Below, in pieces: positions 1 through 7,735 of a stretch of DNA of 20,305 nt. How positions within the stretch are numbered: the stretch's first letter is position 1; the number at the start of each line of letters is the position of its first letter. The notes under the pieces are model-generated. The model saw nothing but the letters and a program-made list of their open reading frames with translations. It did no database searches and was not told where the DNA came from. The stretch lies in the NCBI GenBank assembly GCA_947630195.1, contig CANRGQ010000019.1:1-20305 (forward strand), given 5' to 3'. Origin of the DNA: an uncultured Bacilli bacterium. Its GTDB lineage: Bacteria > Bacillota_I > Bacilli_A > RF39 > UBA660. The translations under genes were made by a program, and so were the position numbers.

Positions 1-93
1 GGGGAAGGATTATTAAGTTGTTTTAATGACTTATTGCTCATCCCTAAAAAACCGGGCACTTTCAATTTTATTTAATCTTAAATAACTTTTGGG

Positions 94-122
94 TTGTGTA
101 AAAATAAAAACTTTGGTATAAT
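94..122 (+). promoter_or_regulatory. Promoter of the rimP-nusA-infB operon
   Basis: TTGTGT (94-99), a 17-nt spacer, then TATAAT (117-122) preceded by TG plus one base, which makes an extended -10. Transcription should start near 129, about 60 nt upstream of rimP. The 93 bases before it hold no gene or clear site that I can identify. Confidence 0.75.
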
Positions 123-136
123 ACAATTGCAGATTT

Positions 137-165
137 AAGTGGGACATAATATCCCGCTTTTATTT
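137..165 (+). terminator. Leader hairpin (possible attenuator) upstream of rimP
   Basis: AAGTGGGA (137-144) pairs with TCCCGCTT (152-159) over 8 bp with one G-U pair and a 7-nt loop, followed by a T-rich tail. It lies between the operon promoter and the rimP ribosome-binding site, so it looks like an intrinsic terminator inside the 5' UTR, meaning attenuation of the translation operon. No alternative antiterminator fold is obvious, so a simple leader stem remains possible. Confidence 0.55.
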
Positions 166-188
166 ATAAAAGAGGTGAAGAAGAAAAA

Positions 189-431
189 GTGTTAGAGGAT
201 TTAAGAGGAGCAATAGATAAGGCTTTATCAGAGAAAGAAATTATGGTTACCGATATCTTTTTAGAGAAAAAAGGTAAATATACTTTTTTAACCGTTGAAC
301 TAGATAAAGTTGGGGGAATTGATTTAGATGGTATAGTGATGGCTACCAATATAATAAACCCCATTGTAGATGAATATGATATATGTGATAATGAATACAT
401 TTTAGATGTAATTAGTAAGGAAAGAGGTTAA
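189..431 (+). CDS. rimP: Ribosome maturation factor RimP, N-terminal domain only
   Basis: RimP helps assemble the 30S ribosomal subunit. The 80-residue product matches the RimP N-terminal domain: a beta-strand pair around residues 20-40, then GGIDLDGI near 42-49 and EYILDVIS near 69-76, corresponding to the usual GGI-LDD and YxLEVSSPG segments. Family members are usually near 150 residues with a C-terminal SH3-like domain. Here the protein ends at the domain junction, and nusA starts 3 nt after the stop, so no room is left for the missing domain. The start is GTG, with GAGGTG at 172-177 as its ribosome-binding site. It is the first gene of the operon. The identity rests on these segments and on its place before nusA. 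Confidence 0.8.
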   Translation: MLEDLRGAIDKALSEKEIMVTDIFLEKKGKYTFLTVELDKVGGIDLDGIVMATNIINPIVDEYDICDNEYILDVISKERG

Positions 432-434
432 ATT

Positions 435-1547
435 ATGGACAGTAAAGCATTTATTAAAGCATTAGATGCAATAGTTAAAGAAAAAAATATTAGTGCTAAT
501 GTAGTTTTTGAAGCAATGACTTTAGCATTACAAACAGCTTATAAGAAAAATTTTGATTCAAAGACTAATGTAAGAGTAGATATTAATAGAGAAACAGGAG
601 ATATTAAAGTTTATTCTTATTTAGTTGTGGTACCGGAAATTGATGAAGGGGAAGAAGTAGTTGATGAAGAAGGAAATGTTACGGTAAATCCTCCTAAGAT
701 TAATATTGATGCGCAAATTCTTTTAGAAGATGCCTTAAAGATTGATCCAAATGCGAAAATTGGGGATACAATTGAAAAGGAAGTTACACCAAAAGATTTT
801 GGAAGAGTAGCGGCTGGAACAGCGAAACAAGTAGTAACCCAAAAAATAAGAGAAGCCGAAAAAGAAAGCATAATTGCGGAATTTGCCGACAAAGAATATG
901 AACTTATGCTAGGTTTAGTGGCGATGGAAGACCAAAGAAACTACTATATTGATTTAGGAAGAACAAGAGGTATTTTACCAAAGAGTGAAATAATTCCTGG
1001 CGAAACTATTAAGATGGGCTCTAATATAAGAGTATATATAACCAAAGTTGAAAATGGCACTAAAGGACCAGTTATTATGGTTTCAAGAAAACACTATGGT
1101 TTTGTTAAAAGATTATTTGAGTCATTTATTCCCGAATTACAAAGTGGGGACATTGTTTTATATGGTGTTGCTAGAGATGCGGGTAATCGTAGTAAAGTTG
1201 CGGTATATTCAACTAATGAAAGAATTGATGCCATTGGTTCTTGTATTGGGGAAAAAGGAAGCCGTATAGCAAGCATTCTAAAAGAACTTAATGGGGAAAG
1301 AGTGGACTTAGTTTTATATGATGAAGATCCTGCTACTTTTATTGCTAATGCCTTAAGTCCTGCTAAAAATGTTATTGTTAATATAACCAATGAAGAGAAA
1401 AAAGAAGCTTTAGCCATTGTGACAGATGATAATTTATCTCTTGCGATTGGTAAAAAAGGAAGTAATATTAAACTTGCCAGTAAACTAACTAAATATAAAT
1501 TAGAAATTAAAACTTTATCTCAAATAAATGAGGAAGGAAATAAATAA
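435..1547 (+). CDS. nusA: Transcription termination/antitermination factor NusA
   Basis: NusA binds RNA polymerase and nascent RNA, modulating pausing, intrinsic termination and antitermination. Its 370 residues are typical for Bacillota. An N-terminal polymerase-binding domain (about 1-125) includes the conserved QVVTQKIREAE helix near 135-145. An S1 domain follows (about 150-230), then two KH domains: GSCIGEKGSRI around 269-279 and LAIGKKGSNIKLASKL around 336-351. There are no C-terminal acidic repeats, as expected outside Proteobacteria. ATG is at 435, with AAAGAGG inside the end of rimP as its ribosome-binding site. The position between rimP and ylxR confirms the call. Confidence 0.98.
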   Translation: MDSKAFIKALDAIVKEKNISANVVFEAMTLALQTAYKKNFDSKTNVRVDINRETGDIKVYSYLVVVPEIDEGEEVVDEEGNVTVNPPKINIDAQILLEDALKIDPNAKIGDTIEKEVTPKDFGRVAAGTAKQVVTQKIREAEKESIIAEFADKEYELMLGLVAMEDQRNYYIDLGRTRGILPKSEIIPGETIKMGSNIRVYITKVENGTKGPVIMVSRKHYGFVKRLFESFIPELQSGDIVLYGVARDAGNRSKVAVYSTNERIDAIGSCIGEKGSRIASILKELNGERVDLVLYDEDPATFIANALSPAKNVIVNITNEEKKEALAIVTDDNLSLAIGKKGSNIKLASKLTKYKLEIKTLSQINEEGNK

Positions 1548-1553
1548 AATTAT

Positions 1554-1811
1554 ATGAAAGAGAGAAAAATTCCGATGCGAACCTGCATAGTCAGTCGGGA
1601 AAAATGTGAAAAAAGAGATTTAATTAGAGTAGTTCGCGATAAAGAAGGAAACGTTCATGTTGATTTAACAGGCAAGATGAATGGAAGAGGTGCTTATCTA
1701 AAAAAAGATAAAGATATATTTTTAAAAGCGAAGAATAGTAAAATTTTAGATAAAGTGCTAGAAGTAGAAGTTAATGATGAAATATATGATGAATTAAATA
1801 ATTTATTATAA
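1554..1811 (+). CDS. ylxR: YlxR/RnpM family RNA-binding protein
   Basis: The 85-residue protein has the YlxR signatures: PMRTCIVSREKCEKRDLIRVV near the N-terminus and GRGAYL around residues 44-49. Family members are small RNA-binding proteins; in Bacillus subtilis the homologue (RnpM) binds RNase P RNA and modulates the enzyme. It sits 6 nt after nusA and 16 nt before infB. In many Bacillota a ylxQ (L7Ae-like) gene stands between ylxR and infB; it is absent here. Translation likely uses the GAGGAAGG run in the 3' end of nusA. Confidence 0.93.
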   Translation: MKERKIPMRTCIVSREKCEKRDLIRVVRDKEGNVHVDLTGKMNGRGAYLKKDKDIFLKAKNSKILDKVLEVEVNDEIYDELNNLL

Positions 1812-1827
1812 GAAAGGAGAATAAAAA

Positions 1828-3936
1828 ATGACGGTTAAAGAATATGCTAAAGATTTAAATTTATCCGTAGCGGAAGTCTTAAAGAAATGTACGGAACTAG
1901 GTATCAAAGCGACCAGTGGAGATGATTTTCTTGATGATGATTCTATAGTTATCTTAGATAGTGTTTTAAATCTAATTAGTACGGATGATGAAATTACTTA
2001 TGAAGAAGATGAACTGGTTGATAATATCGTAGAAGATATCATGGAAAGCAAAAATATTATGGAAAGTGATTCTTCTAAGAAGCAAAAATTAAAGAAAAAA
2101 GATAGTTCGGATGAAAACAAAGATAACTATAATACTTTAAAGAAAGAAATGTATAAACATAAAGAAAAATTAATGAGTAATGAAGAAGTTAATGATAATA
2201 TTATTCTTTATAAAGAAGGTATGACCGTTAATGATTTAGCTAATAGCTTAAATGTCAGTGGCACTGATATTATTAAAAAATTAATGAGTTTAGGTTTAAT
2301 GCTTAATTTAAATCAAGAAATTGATTTTGAAAATGCCGAAATTGTTACTTTAGATTATCATAAAACTTTAAAGAAAGAAGAAACGCAAGATTTAGCGAAT
2401 TTTGAAGAATTTGAAATCATTGATAAAGAAGAAGATTTAGTTAAAAGACCTCCAATCGTTACGATTATGGGACACGTTGACCATGGTAAAACAACGCTTT
2501 TAGACTATATTAGACATTCTCATGTTGTTGATAAAGAATTTGGAGGAATTACCCAACATATTGGCGCTTACCAAATTAATCATAATGGTAATTTAATTAC
2601 CTTCATTGATACTCCAGGCCATGCAGCATTTACCGAAATGCGGGCAAGAGGAGCTAGTGTAACCGATATCGTTATTATTATTGTGGCTGCTGATGATGGC
2701 GTTATGCCCCAAACAGAAGAAGCTATTGACCATGCGAAAAGTGCGGGCGTTCCAATCATTGTGGCTGTTAATAAAATTGATAAACCAGATGCTAATGTCG
2801 AAAGAATTTTAACCGAAATGACTGAAAGAGGTATTACTCCAGAGGCATGGGGTGGAGATACACCATTTATAAATATTTCAGCCAAGACTGGTGAAGGGGT
2901 TCCTTTACTTTTAGAAACCATCGAAACTATCGCTGAAATTAACGATTATAAAGCTAATCCAAATCGTTATGCAAGTGGTTCCGTTATTGAATCTAGACTT
3001 GATAAAAATGTGGGTGGTATTGCCTCATTCATTATTCAAAATGGTACTTTAAGAATAGGAGACCCAATAGTTGTTGGAGAGTTCTTTGGCAAAGTAAGAA
3101 CGATGAAAAATGATTTAGGGGAAAACATTGCCCAAGCCGGACCTTCAACTCCTGTTGAGGTTACCGGTATTTCTGATAATCCATCCGCGGGTGATAAATT
3201 TATGGCTTTTGAAACGGAAGCTAAAGCTAAAGAAATAGCCAATAAAAGAAAGAATTTAAATGCTTCTAAATATAAAAAAGATATTGTTTCTTTAGATGAT
3301 TTATTTAAACAAATTGAAGGTGGACAAAAAGAAGTTAATATAATTTTAAAAGCCGATGTTAGAGGTAGTGAAGAAGCTGTTAAAGGGGCTTTAGAAAAAA
3401 TTAAAGTTGGCGATGTTGTTATTAAAATCATTAGAAGTGGTATTGGGACGATTACCGAAAGTGATGTTGTTTTAGCTAATGCTTCAAATGCCATTATTAT
3501 TGGTTTCAATGTCGTACCAAGTAATATTACGAAAGAAATTGCTAAAGAATATAATGTTGACATTCGTCTTTACACCATTATTTACAAATTAGTTGAGGAA
3601 ATGGAACAAGCTTTAAATGGTATGTTAGACCCAGAATATGAAGAAAAAATCATTGGCACTGTCGAAATTAGAAAAATATTTAAATATTCTAAAATTGGTA
3701 ATATTGCTGGTTGTTACGTAACAGACGGCATTGTTAAAAGTAATGCTAGTGTTCGTCTAGTAAGAGATGGCATAGTTGTTTGTACCGATAAAATTGCTAC
3801 TTTACAAAGAGGTAAAGAAAGTGTCAAAGAAATGAAAAAAGGTTTTGAATGTGGAATTACTTTAGAATCTTATAATGATATTAAAGAAGGAGATACTTTA
3901 GAAGTTTATGAATTAGTTGAGGTTCAACATGGCTAG
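1828..3936 (+). CDS. infB: Translation initiation factor IF-2
   Basis: IF-2 is the GTPase that places initiator fMet-tRNA on the 30S subunit and promotes 50S joining. Its 702 residues contain two IF2_N modules: residues 1-48 (VKEYAKDLNLSVAEVLKK) and about 128-178 (MTVNDLANSLNVSGTDIIKK). They are separated by a charged Lys/Asp/Glu linker. The G domain shows GHVDHGKTT near 215, DTPGHAAF near 261 and NKID near 315, followed by the beta-barrel and the C-terminal tRNA-binding domains. ATG 1828 follows a strong AAAGGAG site. The 3' end overlaps rbfA by 8 nt. Confidence 0.98.
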   Translation: MTVKEYAKDLNLSVAEVLKKCTELGIKATSGDDFLDDDSIVILDSVLNLISTDDEITYEEDELVDNIVEDIMESKNIMESDSSKKQKLKKKDSSDENKDNYNTLKKEMYKHKEKLMSNEEVNDNIILYKEGMTVNDLANSLNVSGTDIIKKLMSLGLMLNLNQEIDFENAEIVTLDYHKTLKKEETQDLANFEEFEIIDKEEDLVKRPPIVTIMGHVDHGKTTLLDYIRHSHVVDKEFGGITQHIGAYQINHNGNLITFIDTPGHAAFTEMRARGASVTDIVIIIVAADDGVMPQTEEAIDHAKSAGVPIIVAVNKIDKPDANVERILTEMTERGITPEAWGGDTPFINISAKTGEGVPLLLETIETIAEINDYKANPNRYASGSVIESRLDKNVGGIASFIIQNGTLRIGDPIVVGEFFGKVRTMKNDLGENIAQAGPSTPVEVTGISDNPSAGDKFMAFETEAKAKEIANKRKNLNASKYKKDIVSLDDLFKQIEGGQKEVNIILKADVRGSEEAVKGALEKIKVGDVVIKIIRSGIGTITESDVVLANASNAIIIGFNVVPSNITKEIAKEYNVDIRLYTIIYKLVEEMEQALNGMLDPEYEEKIIGTVEIRKIFKYSKIGNIAGCYVTDGIVKSNASVRLVRDGIVVCTDKIATLQRGKESVKEMKKGFECGITLESYNDIKEGDTLEVYELVEVQHG

Positions 3937-4273
3937 TCATAAAATCGAAAGATTAAATTCAGATATTTTAAAATATTTAAGTAATATAATCTTAACTGAA
4001 ACTAGAGATGAATTATTTAAAACGATAACTTTAACCGCTGTTGATACTTCAAAAGATTTAAGTTATGCTAAAGTTTATTTTACGAGTATTAGTGAAATAC
4101 CTCATAAAGCTTTAGAAAAAGAAATGAATGAAGCATCTCCTTATTTAAGAGGATGTTTAGCTAAAGTATTAAATGATGTAAGATGTATACCAAGTCTGCA
4201 TTTTGAATATGATACATCTATTGAATACGCTACGAAAATAGAAAAAATAATTAATAATTTACATCAAAGTTAA
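3929..4273 (+). CDS. rbfA: 30S ribosome-binding factor RbfA
   Basis: RbfA binds the immature 30S subunit near the 16S rRNA 5' helix and is needed for late maturation. The 114-residue product is a single KH-like domain with the expected features: an N-terminal helix with I-RLNSDILKYLS, the strand DLSYAKVYFTS and the C-terminal IPSLHFEYDTSIEYATKIEKII segment. I chose ATG 3929 (MASHKI) rather than the ATG at 3917, because TTGAGG (3917-3922) lies 6 nt before it and it gives the classical N-terminus. The start overlaps the infB stop (ATGGCTAG), so translational coupling is likely. Confidence 0.95.
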   Translation: MASHKIERLNSDILKYLSNIILTETRDELFKTITLTAVDTSKDLSYAKVYFTSISEIPHKALEKEMNEASPYLRGCLAKVLNDVRCIPSLHFEYDTSIEYATKIEKIINNLHQS

Positions 4274-4281
4274 GGGAGTTT

Positions 4282-4851
4282 ATGAAATTAAAAAATATAA
4301 ATTTTAAAATAGTTAAGAATGTAATTTTAAACAAACACCAAGAAAAACAAATTCTTAATTTATATCACAAGTTATTTACAACTATCTATGGTTATGATTT
4401 TTATGATGCTTACTTAGAAGTTATCAAAAGTAAAAATTATCTAAAACCCAAAAAAGATGTTTTAGAGGTATCACCTAATTCTTCTAAATTAAAAGAAGTG
4501 TTAGATCAAATTCAAAATGCTGAAAACATATGGGTTATTGAAGTTTTTAATAAACATAAATTAATTGGTTTAGGAAGAATAGAGTTAACTAAAAATAATG
4601 TTAGGTTAAAAGAATTAGTTTTAAAGGTAAAAAATAAAGATAAAATAAAATTTATTTGGGAAAAAGCCCTTAACTTTTTAATGTCTTATTATGAAGGTGA
4701 TTATGCCACAATGTCAGTTGAAGTTCCTTTTAAAGAGGTAAAATTATTATTACTTTTAGATAGATTAGGTTTTAAGGAAGATGCTAACAAAATAGAACTC
4801 GATGATATTACTTATCTTTTATCAAAACCTTTAGAGGTCTCAAATGAATAA
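4282..4851 (+). CDS. GNAT-like acetyltransferase (weak call)
   Basis: The 189-residue protein resembles GNAT N-acetyltransferases. The central strand ENIWVIEVFNKHKLIGLGRIEL (about residues 84-105), a strand LKELVLKV, an amphipathic helix near 127-138 and the closing LLLDRLGFKEDANKIEL (about 156-172) follow the order of that fold. The pyrophosphate-binding R/QxxGxG/A motif is not clear, so activity and substrate are unknown. It starts 8 nt after rbfA behind AAGGGAG and overlaps truB by 8 nt. It is therefore co-translated with the translation operon, which fits, but does not prove, a role in modifying a ribosomal or tRNA-linked substrate. Confidence 0.5.
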   Translation: MKLKNINFKIVKNVILNKHQEKQILNLYHKLFTTIYGYDFYDAYLEVIKSKNYLKPKKDVLEVSPNSSKLKEVLDQIQNAENIWVIEVFNKHKLIGLGRIELTKNNVRLKELVLKVKNKDKIKFIWEKALNFLMSYYEGDYATMSVEVPFKEVKLLLLLDRLGFKEDANKIELDDITYLLSKPLEVSNE

Positions 4852-5692
4852 AATAATTGTTATTTCTAAAAGTGCTAGTTTAACTAGCCGGGATGTCGTT
4901 AATAAATTAAGTAAAATATTAGGAACTAAAAAAATTGGACACACCGGAACACTAGACCCAATGGCAGAAGGAGTATTAGTCTGTTTGGTAGGAAAATATA
5001 CTAAACTTGCTAGTATCCTAACTAGTGAAGAAAAAGAATATATAAGTGAAATTAAATTAGGAATGAATACGGATACTTTAGATATTACAGGTAATATAAC
5101 TGAAGAAAGAGAAGTTTCCAAAATAAATAAAGATGAAATTATTAAAGTATTCAATTCTTTACTTGGGGAGTATAACCAAACTATACCTTTATATTCCGCC
5201 GTACATGTAAATGGCAAAAGATTATATGAATATGCTAGAGAAGGTAAGAAAGTAGACCTTCCCCAAAATAAAGTATTTATTAAAGAATTAGAACTTTTAG
5301 ATTATCAAGATAATATAATTAAATTTAGATGTGTAGTTAGTAAAGGAACTTATATAAGAAGTTTAATTCAAACTATTTGTGAGAACTTAAATACGATTGG
5401 AGTAATGTCAAGTTTAGTAAGAACTAGACAAGGTAAGTTTAAATTAGAAGAGGCATATACTTTAGAAGAGATTCAAAATAAGCAATATAAAAGTTTAAAT
5501 ATCGAAGATGTTCTAGAGGTAACTCAAGTTAATTTAGAAAATAATCGGAATATTTTGCATTTAGTTCTTAATGGTAATAAATTAAATTTAGATTATAATG
5601 GTTATGTTTTATTTAAATTAAATGAAGAAGAAATAGCCTTATATAATTTTAAAAATAATGAGGGAAGATTAATTATTAAAATAAAGGAATAA
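4844..5692 (+). CDS. truB: tRNA pseudouridine(55) synthase TruB
   Basis: TruB isomerises U55 in the T-loop of tRNAs. The 282 residues include the family signature KKIGHTGTLDPMAEGVL (29-45) with catalytic Asp38, the YSAVHVNGKRLYEYAREG segment (about 116-133) and SKGTYIRSLIQTI (about 166-178). The length matches the Bacillota family; the C-terminal part is divergent. ATG 4844 overlaps the preceding gene, with AGAGG at 4833-4837. This is the last gene of the operon, followed at once by a hairpin terminator. The usual partner ribF is not downstream; a reverse-strand cassette takes its place. Confidence 0.97.
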   Translation: MNKIIVISKSASLTSRDVVNKLSKILGTKKIGHTGTLDPMAEGVLVCLVGKYTKLASILTSEEKEYISEIKLGMNTDTLDITGNITEEREVSKINKDEIIKVFNSLLGEYNQTIPLYSAVHVNGKRLYEYAREGKKVDLPQNKVFIKELELLDYQDNIIKFRCVVSKGTYIRSLIQTICENLNTIGVMSSLVRTRQGKFKLEEAYTLEEIQNKQYKSLNIEDVLEVTQVNLENNRNILHLVLNGNKLNLDYNGYVLFKLNEEEIALYNFKNNEGRLIIKIKE

Positions 5693-5712
5693 AAATTGGC
5701 TATTCCTTTTTT
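5683..5712. terminator. Bidirectional terminator between truB and the PIN gene
   Basis: AAAGGAATA (5683-5691) pairs with TATTCCTTT (5701-5709) over 9 bp with a 9-nt loop. On the + strand a T6 run (5707-5712) follows. On the - strand the stem ends in TTTATTTT. It overlaps the 3' ends of both convergent genes. Confidence 0.85.
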
Positions 5713-6203
5713 AATTTGTTTATTAAATTATCAATATCTTTTATAGGTATTCTCGTAAAAGTATTATTTTTTAAAAGATTACAAGCATTTAAACTTTCTT
5801 CTTTACTAATTATTTTATTATCTAATAATAATTCAATTATTTTTAAAGTTCTTATGACAGGGATTCCGTTTTTCATAGCGTAATTTCTTAATTTACTATC
5901 TCCAGTTGCTAATATCCCGTTGTGTTTTTTAGCTAAGACAAAATTGTTAGCATCATAAATAGATAGTTTAACTTCTTTTTTGTTGATGCTAAGAGCATCT
6001 ATAATATCTTTATCACTTGATTTAATTACTTTAAATTTGTTTATAACTTCTAAGTCTCCAGTTTGATTATTTATTTCATCATATTTTATTAAATCACTAA
6101 TATAAACATTGTCTAAACTTACAAATTTATTTAAAATATTGGAAATACTTAAATCAGTTATTATATTAGTATCAGTAATTATAATTTTCTTGGTTATATT
6201 CAT
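5700..6203 (-). CDS. PIN-domain ribonuclease, likely toxin or effector of the XRE-ImmA/IrrE pair
   Basis: PIN domains are Mg-dependent ribonucleases and are the toxin fold of VapC-type systems. The 167-residue protein has the four acidic positions of the fold: ITDTN with Asp11, YDEI with Glu43, SIYDANNFVLA with Asp84 and LATGDSKLRNYA with Asp102. The closing strand IPVIRTLKIIELL (114-126) is also typical. A C-terminal helical tail of about 40 residues is extra. The start lies inside the upstream protease gene (32-nt overlap), so translation is coupled. The pairing resembles TA-type operons in which an XRE/ImmA-IrrE protein accompanies a nuclease. The RNA target cannot be read from sequence. 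Confidence 0.75.
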   Translation of the reverse strand: MNITKKIIITDTNIITDLSISNILNKFVSLDNVYISDLIKYDEINNQTGDLEVINKFKVIKSSDKDIIDALSINKKEVKLSIYDANNFVLAKKHNGILATGDSKLRNYAMKNGIPVIRTLKIIELLLDNKIISKEESLNACNLLKNNTFTRIPIKDIDNLINKLKKE

Positions 6204-7212
6204 TTATGGTAACATCTAAAAGTTCACAAGCTTTATTTAAAGTAATAATATTTTCGGCTTCTAATTTACATACTAGTCTTTTAAATTGATAAGATTTTTC
6301 AGGCATAATAGGATTTTTATCTTTTAAACCATTATCTTTATTAAAAAAGGTAGTTAAATTTTTATAAAGATAGTTTGAAATAATATTTAAATCGTTTAAT
6401 CTATGAATAATAGCCGTAAAACTAACCTTGTATTCATTCTTAAAGGCCTCTAATTCATAAAAACTAATACTTCCTCTTTGAGTACCAAATTCCTTTTTAA
6501 TGGCCTCTTCCGGCATTAATAGGGCACTGGCAAAGCGATTAACTAATTTTTCTTCCATATCTTTATTTTGAATATTTAAGATTAAGTGTCCAAGTTCATG
6601 AGCAATTGTAAATCTTTGTCTTGTGCCATCTTTTTGACCATCTAAAATAACAATAACAGGTAGGCCTTCAATTATTTCACTAAAACCATCAAAGCCTTCA
6701 AAAAGATAATCAGGATTCTTAATACTAATAATAATAATTCCTAGATTTTCTAAAACATTTATTATATTGGATACGGGAAGAGTAGTAGTTAAATTATAAT
6801 CACTTCTAAATTTATAAGCAATATTTTCGGCATCATCTAAAGTATAGCAATCATAATTTTTTAAATTGTTTTTCTTTTTAGTAATATCACACATACTTAA
6901 TACTTCAAAATATTTAGCTACTTCTTCTTTAATAGTTTCTTTTAATAATTCCAGTTTTTGGCCACTGATATTTCTTTTCTTTCGAAAAGAGGTAAACTTA
7001 ATTTTCGGTTCCTTATAATTTTTTAATATTTCTGTTGTTTTAACATTATAAGCTTTGGCAAATTCAATTATTTTGGTTGAGTTTGGAATAATCAATCCTT
7101 TTTCATATTTACAAACAGCTGGGGCCGACATATTAAGTAGTTTACTGGCCTCTTTTAAAGACATTTTTTTAAGTAATCTAATTCTTTTTAAATTATAACC
7201 TATATTATTCAT
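6172..7212 (-). CDS. XRE-family HTH fused to ImmA/IrrE metallopeptidase
   Basis: The 346-residue protein begins with an XRE helix-turn-helix (about residues 5-62; the SLKEASKLLNMSAPAVCKYEKG region is the HTH). After a linker there is a zinc peptidase domain with FTIAHELGHLILN (His205, Glu206, His209) and VNRFASALLMPEEAI (about 223-238), hallmarks of ImmA/IrrE proteins. Known relatives cleave a repressor or regulator, or serve as the antitoxin/regulator half of TA pairs. ATG 7212 follows AAGGAG. The gene is divergent from rpsO, has its own promoter with a palindrome on the -10, and overlaps the PIN gene. The C-terminal 100 residues show no motif that I recognise. Confidence 0.85.
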   Translation of the reverse strand: MNNIGYNLKRIRLLKKMSLKEASKLLNMSAPAVCKYEKGLIIPNSTKIIEFAKAYNVKTTEILKNYKEPKIKFTSFRKKRNISGQKLELLKETIKEEVAKYFEVLSMCDITKKKNNLKNYDCYTLDDAENIAYKFRSDYNLTTTLPVSNIINVLENLGIIIISIKNPDYLFEGFDGFSEIIEGLPVIVILDGQKDGTRQRFTIAHELGHLILNIQNKDMEEKLVNRFASALLMPEEAIKKEFGTQRGSISFYELEAFKNEYKVSFTAIIHRLNDLNIISNYLYKNLTTFFNKDNGLKDKNPIMPEKSYQFKRLVCKLEAENIITLNKACELLDVTINEYNQENYNY

Positions 7213-7230
7213 AAATATTATCTCCTTGTA

Positions 7231-7265
7231 GTTAATATTTTAACATTAATCGTCCGTTTTGTAAA
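7231..7265 (-). promoter_or_regulatory. Promoter and probable autoregulatory operator of the XRE-ImmA/IrrE operon
   Basis: On the minus strand TTTACA (7265-7260), a 17-nt spacer and TAAAAT (7242-7237) form a good promoter. The near-palindrome GTTAA-TATT-TTAAC (7231-7244) covers the -10. An HTH protein encoded immediately downstream could bind there to repress itself; that is inference. Confidence 0.6.
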
Positions 7266-7298
7266 CTAAAATAAATTAGCCTTTTTTGCAGGTTTTTG

Positions 7299-7327
7299 TT
7301 TACTTTTTGCCGGTTTTATAATATAAT
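7299..7327 (+). promoter_or_regulatory. rpsO promoter
   Basis: TTTACT (7299-7304), a 17-nt spacer and TATAAT (7322-7327) form a promoter divergent from that of the ImmA/IrrE operon. Upstream there are two direct copies of TTTTTGC(A/C)GGTTTT whose GC-rich cores (7288-7292 and 7309-7313) lie 21 bp apart, two helical turns. They may be protein-binding sites. Confidence 0.6.
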
Positions 7328-7347
7328 TATTATTGAAGTTTTTACTT

Positions 7348-7374
7348 AGATGAAAAAGTTTCCGATTTTCGTCT
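7348..7374 (+). promoter_or_regulatory. rpsO leader hairpin
   Basis: AGATGAAAA (7348-7356) pairs with TTTTCGTCT (7366-7374) over 9 bp with one G-U, in the 5' UTR of rpsO. S15 often represses its own mRNA through leader structures that differ between lineages, so this is a candidate site. The sequence alone does not show S15 binding. Confidence 0.4.
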
Positions 7375-7410
7375 CAGTTTAAACCAATTATTAGAAAGGA
7401 AGATGTAAAA

Positions 7411-7680
7411 ATGGCTTTATCAAAAGAAGCAAAAGCAAAGATAATCAAAGAATTTGCGAAAAATTCTAAAGACTGTGGTTCTGCCGAAGTTCAAATAGCA
7501 ATTTTAACAAATGAAATTAACAACTTAACTGAACATATGCAAGAACATAAACATGATTATCATTCAAAAAGAGGATTACTTATGAAAGTAGGAAGAAGAA
7601 AGAAATTACTTAACTACTTAAAAGAAAACGATGTTGTAAGTTATCGGGAAATAATCAAAAAATTAAATTTAAGAAAGTAA
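7411..7680 (+). CDS. rpsO: 30S ribosomal protein S15
   Basis: S15 binds the three-way junction of helices 20-22 of 16S rRNA and is a primary assembly protein of the platform. The 89 residues match the family's standard length. They contain DCGSAEVQIAILT (about 22-34), the H-HDYHSKRGLLMKVGRRKKLLNYL core (about 46-70) and a lysine/arginine-rich end. ATG 7411 follows AGAAAGGAAG. It sits 55 nt before pnp, the standard pair in bacteria, with a hairpin overlapping its stop codon. Confidence 0.98.
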   Translation: MALSKEAKAKIIKEFAKNSKDCGSAEVQIAILTNEINNLTEHMQEHKHDYHSKRGLLMKVGRRKKLLNYLKENDVVSYREIIKKLNLRK

Positions 7681-7710
7681 AGGCACAAAAAAGATTTTTA
7701 GTGTCTTTTT
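7679..7710 (+). terminator. rpsO-pnp intergenic terminator/attenuator
   Basis: AAAGGCAC (7679-7686) pairs with GTGTCTTT (7701-7708), 8 bp with one G-U, and runs into T5. The stem includes the last bases of the rpsO stop codon. It should end or reduce transcription into pnp, which has no separate strong promoter in the remaining 25 nt. Confidence 0.7.
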
Positions 7711-7735
7711 ATATAATAGGAAAGAGGTTTAGATA

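Noticed and set aside
2580..3563. Long antisense ORFs inside infB
   Set aside because: They are shadows of a highly conserved gene with no start signals or recognisable domains.
6172..6174. TGA read as tryptophan (mycoplasma code)
   Set aside because: TGA ends both the ImmA/IrrE and the double-HTH genes at natural family lengths, and Trp codons in the window are TGG.
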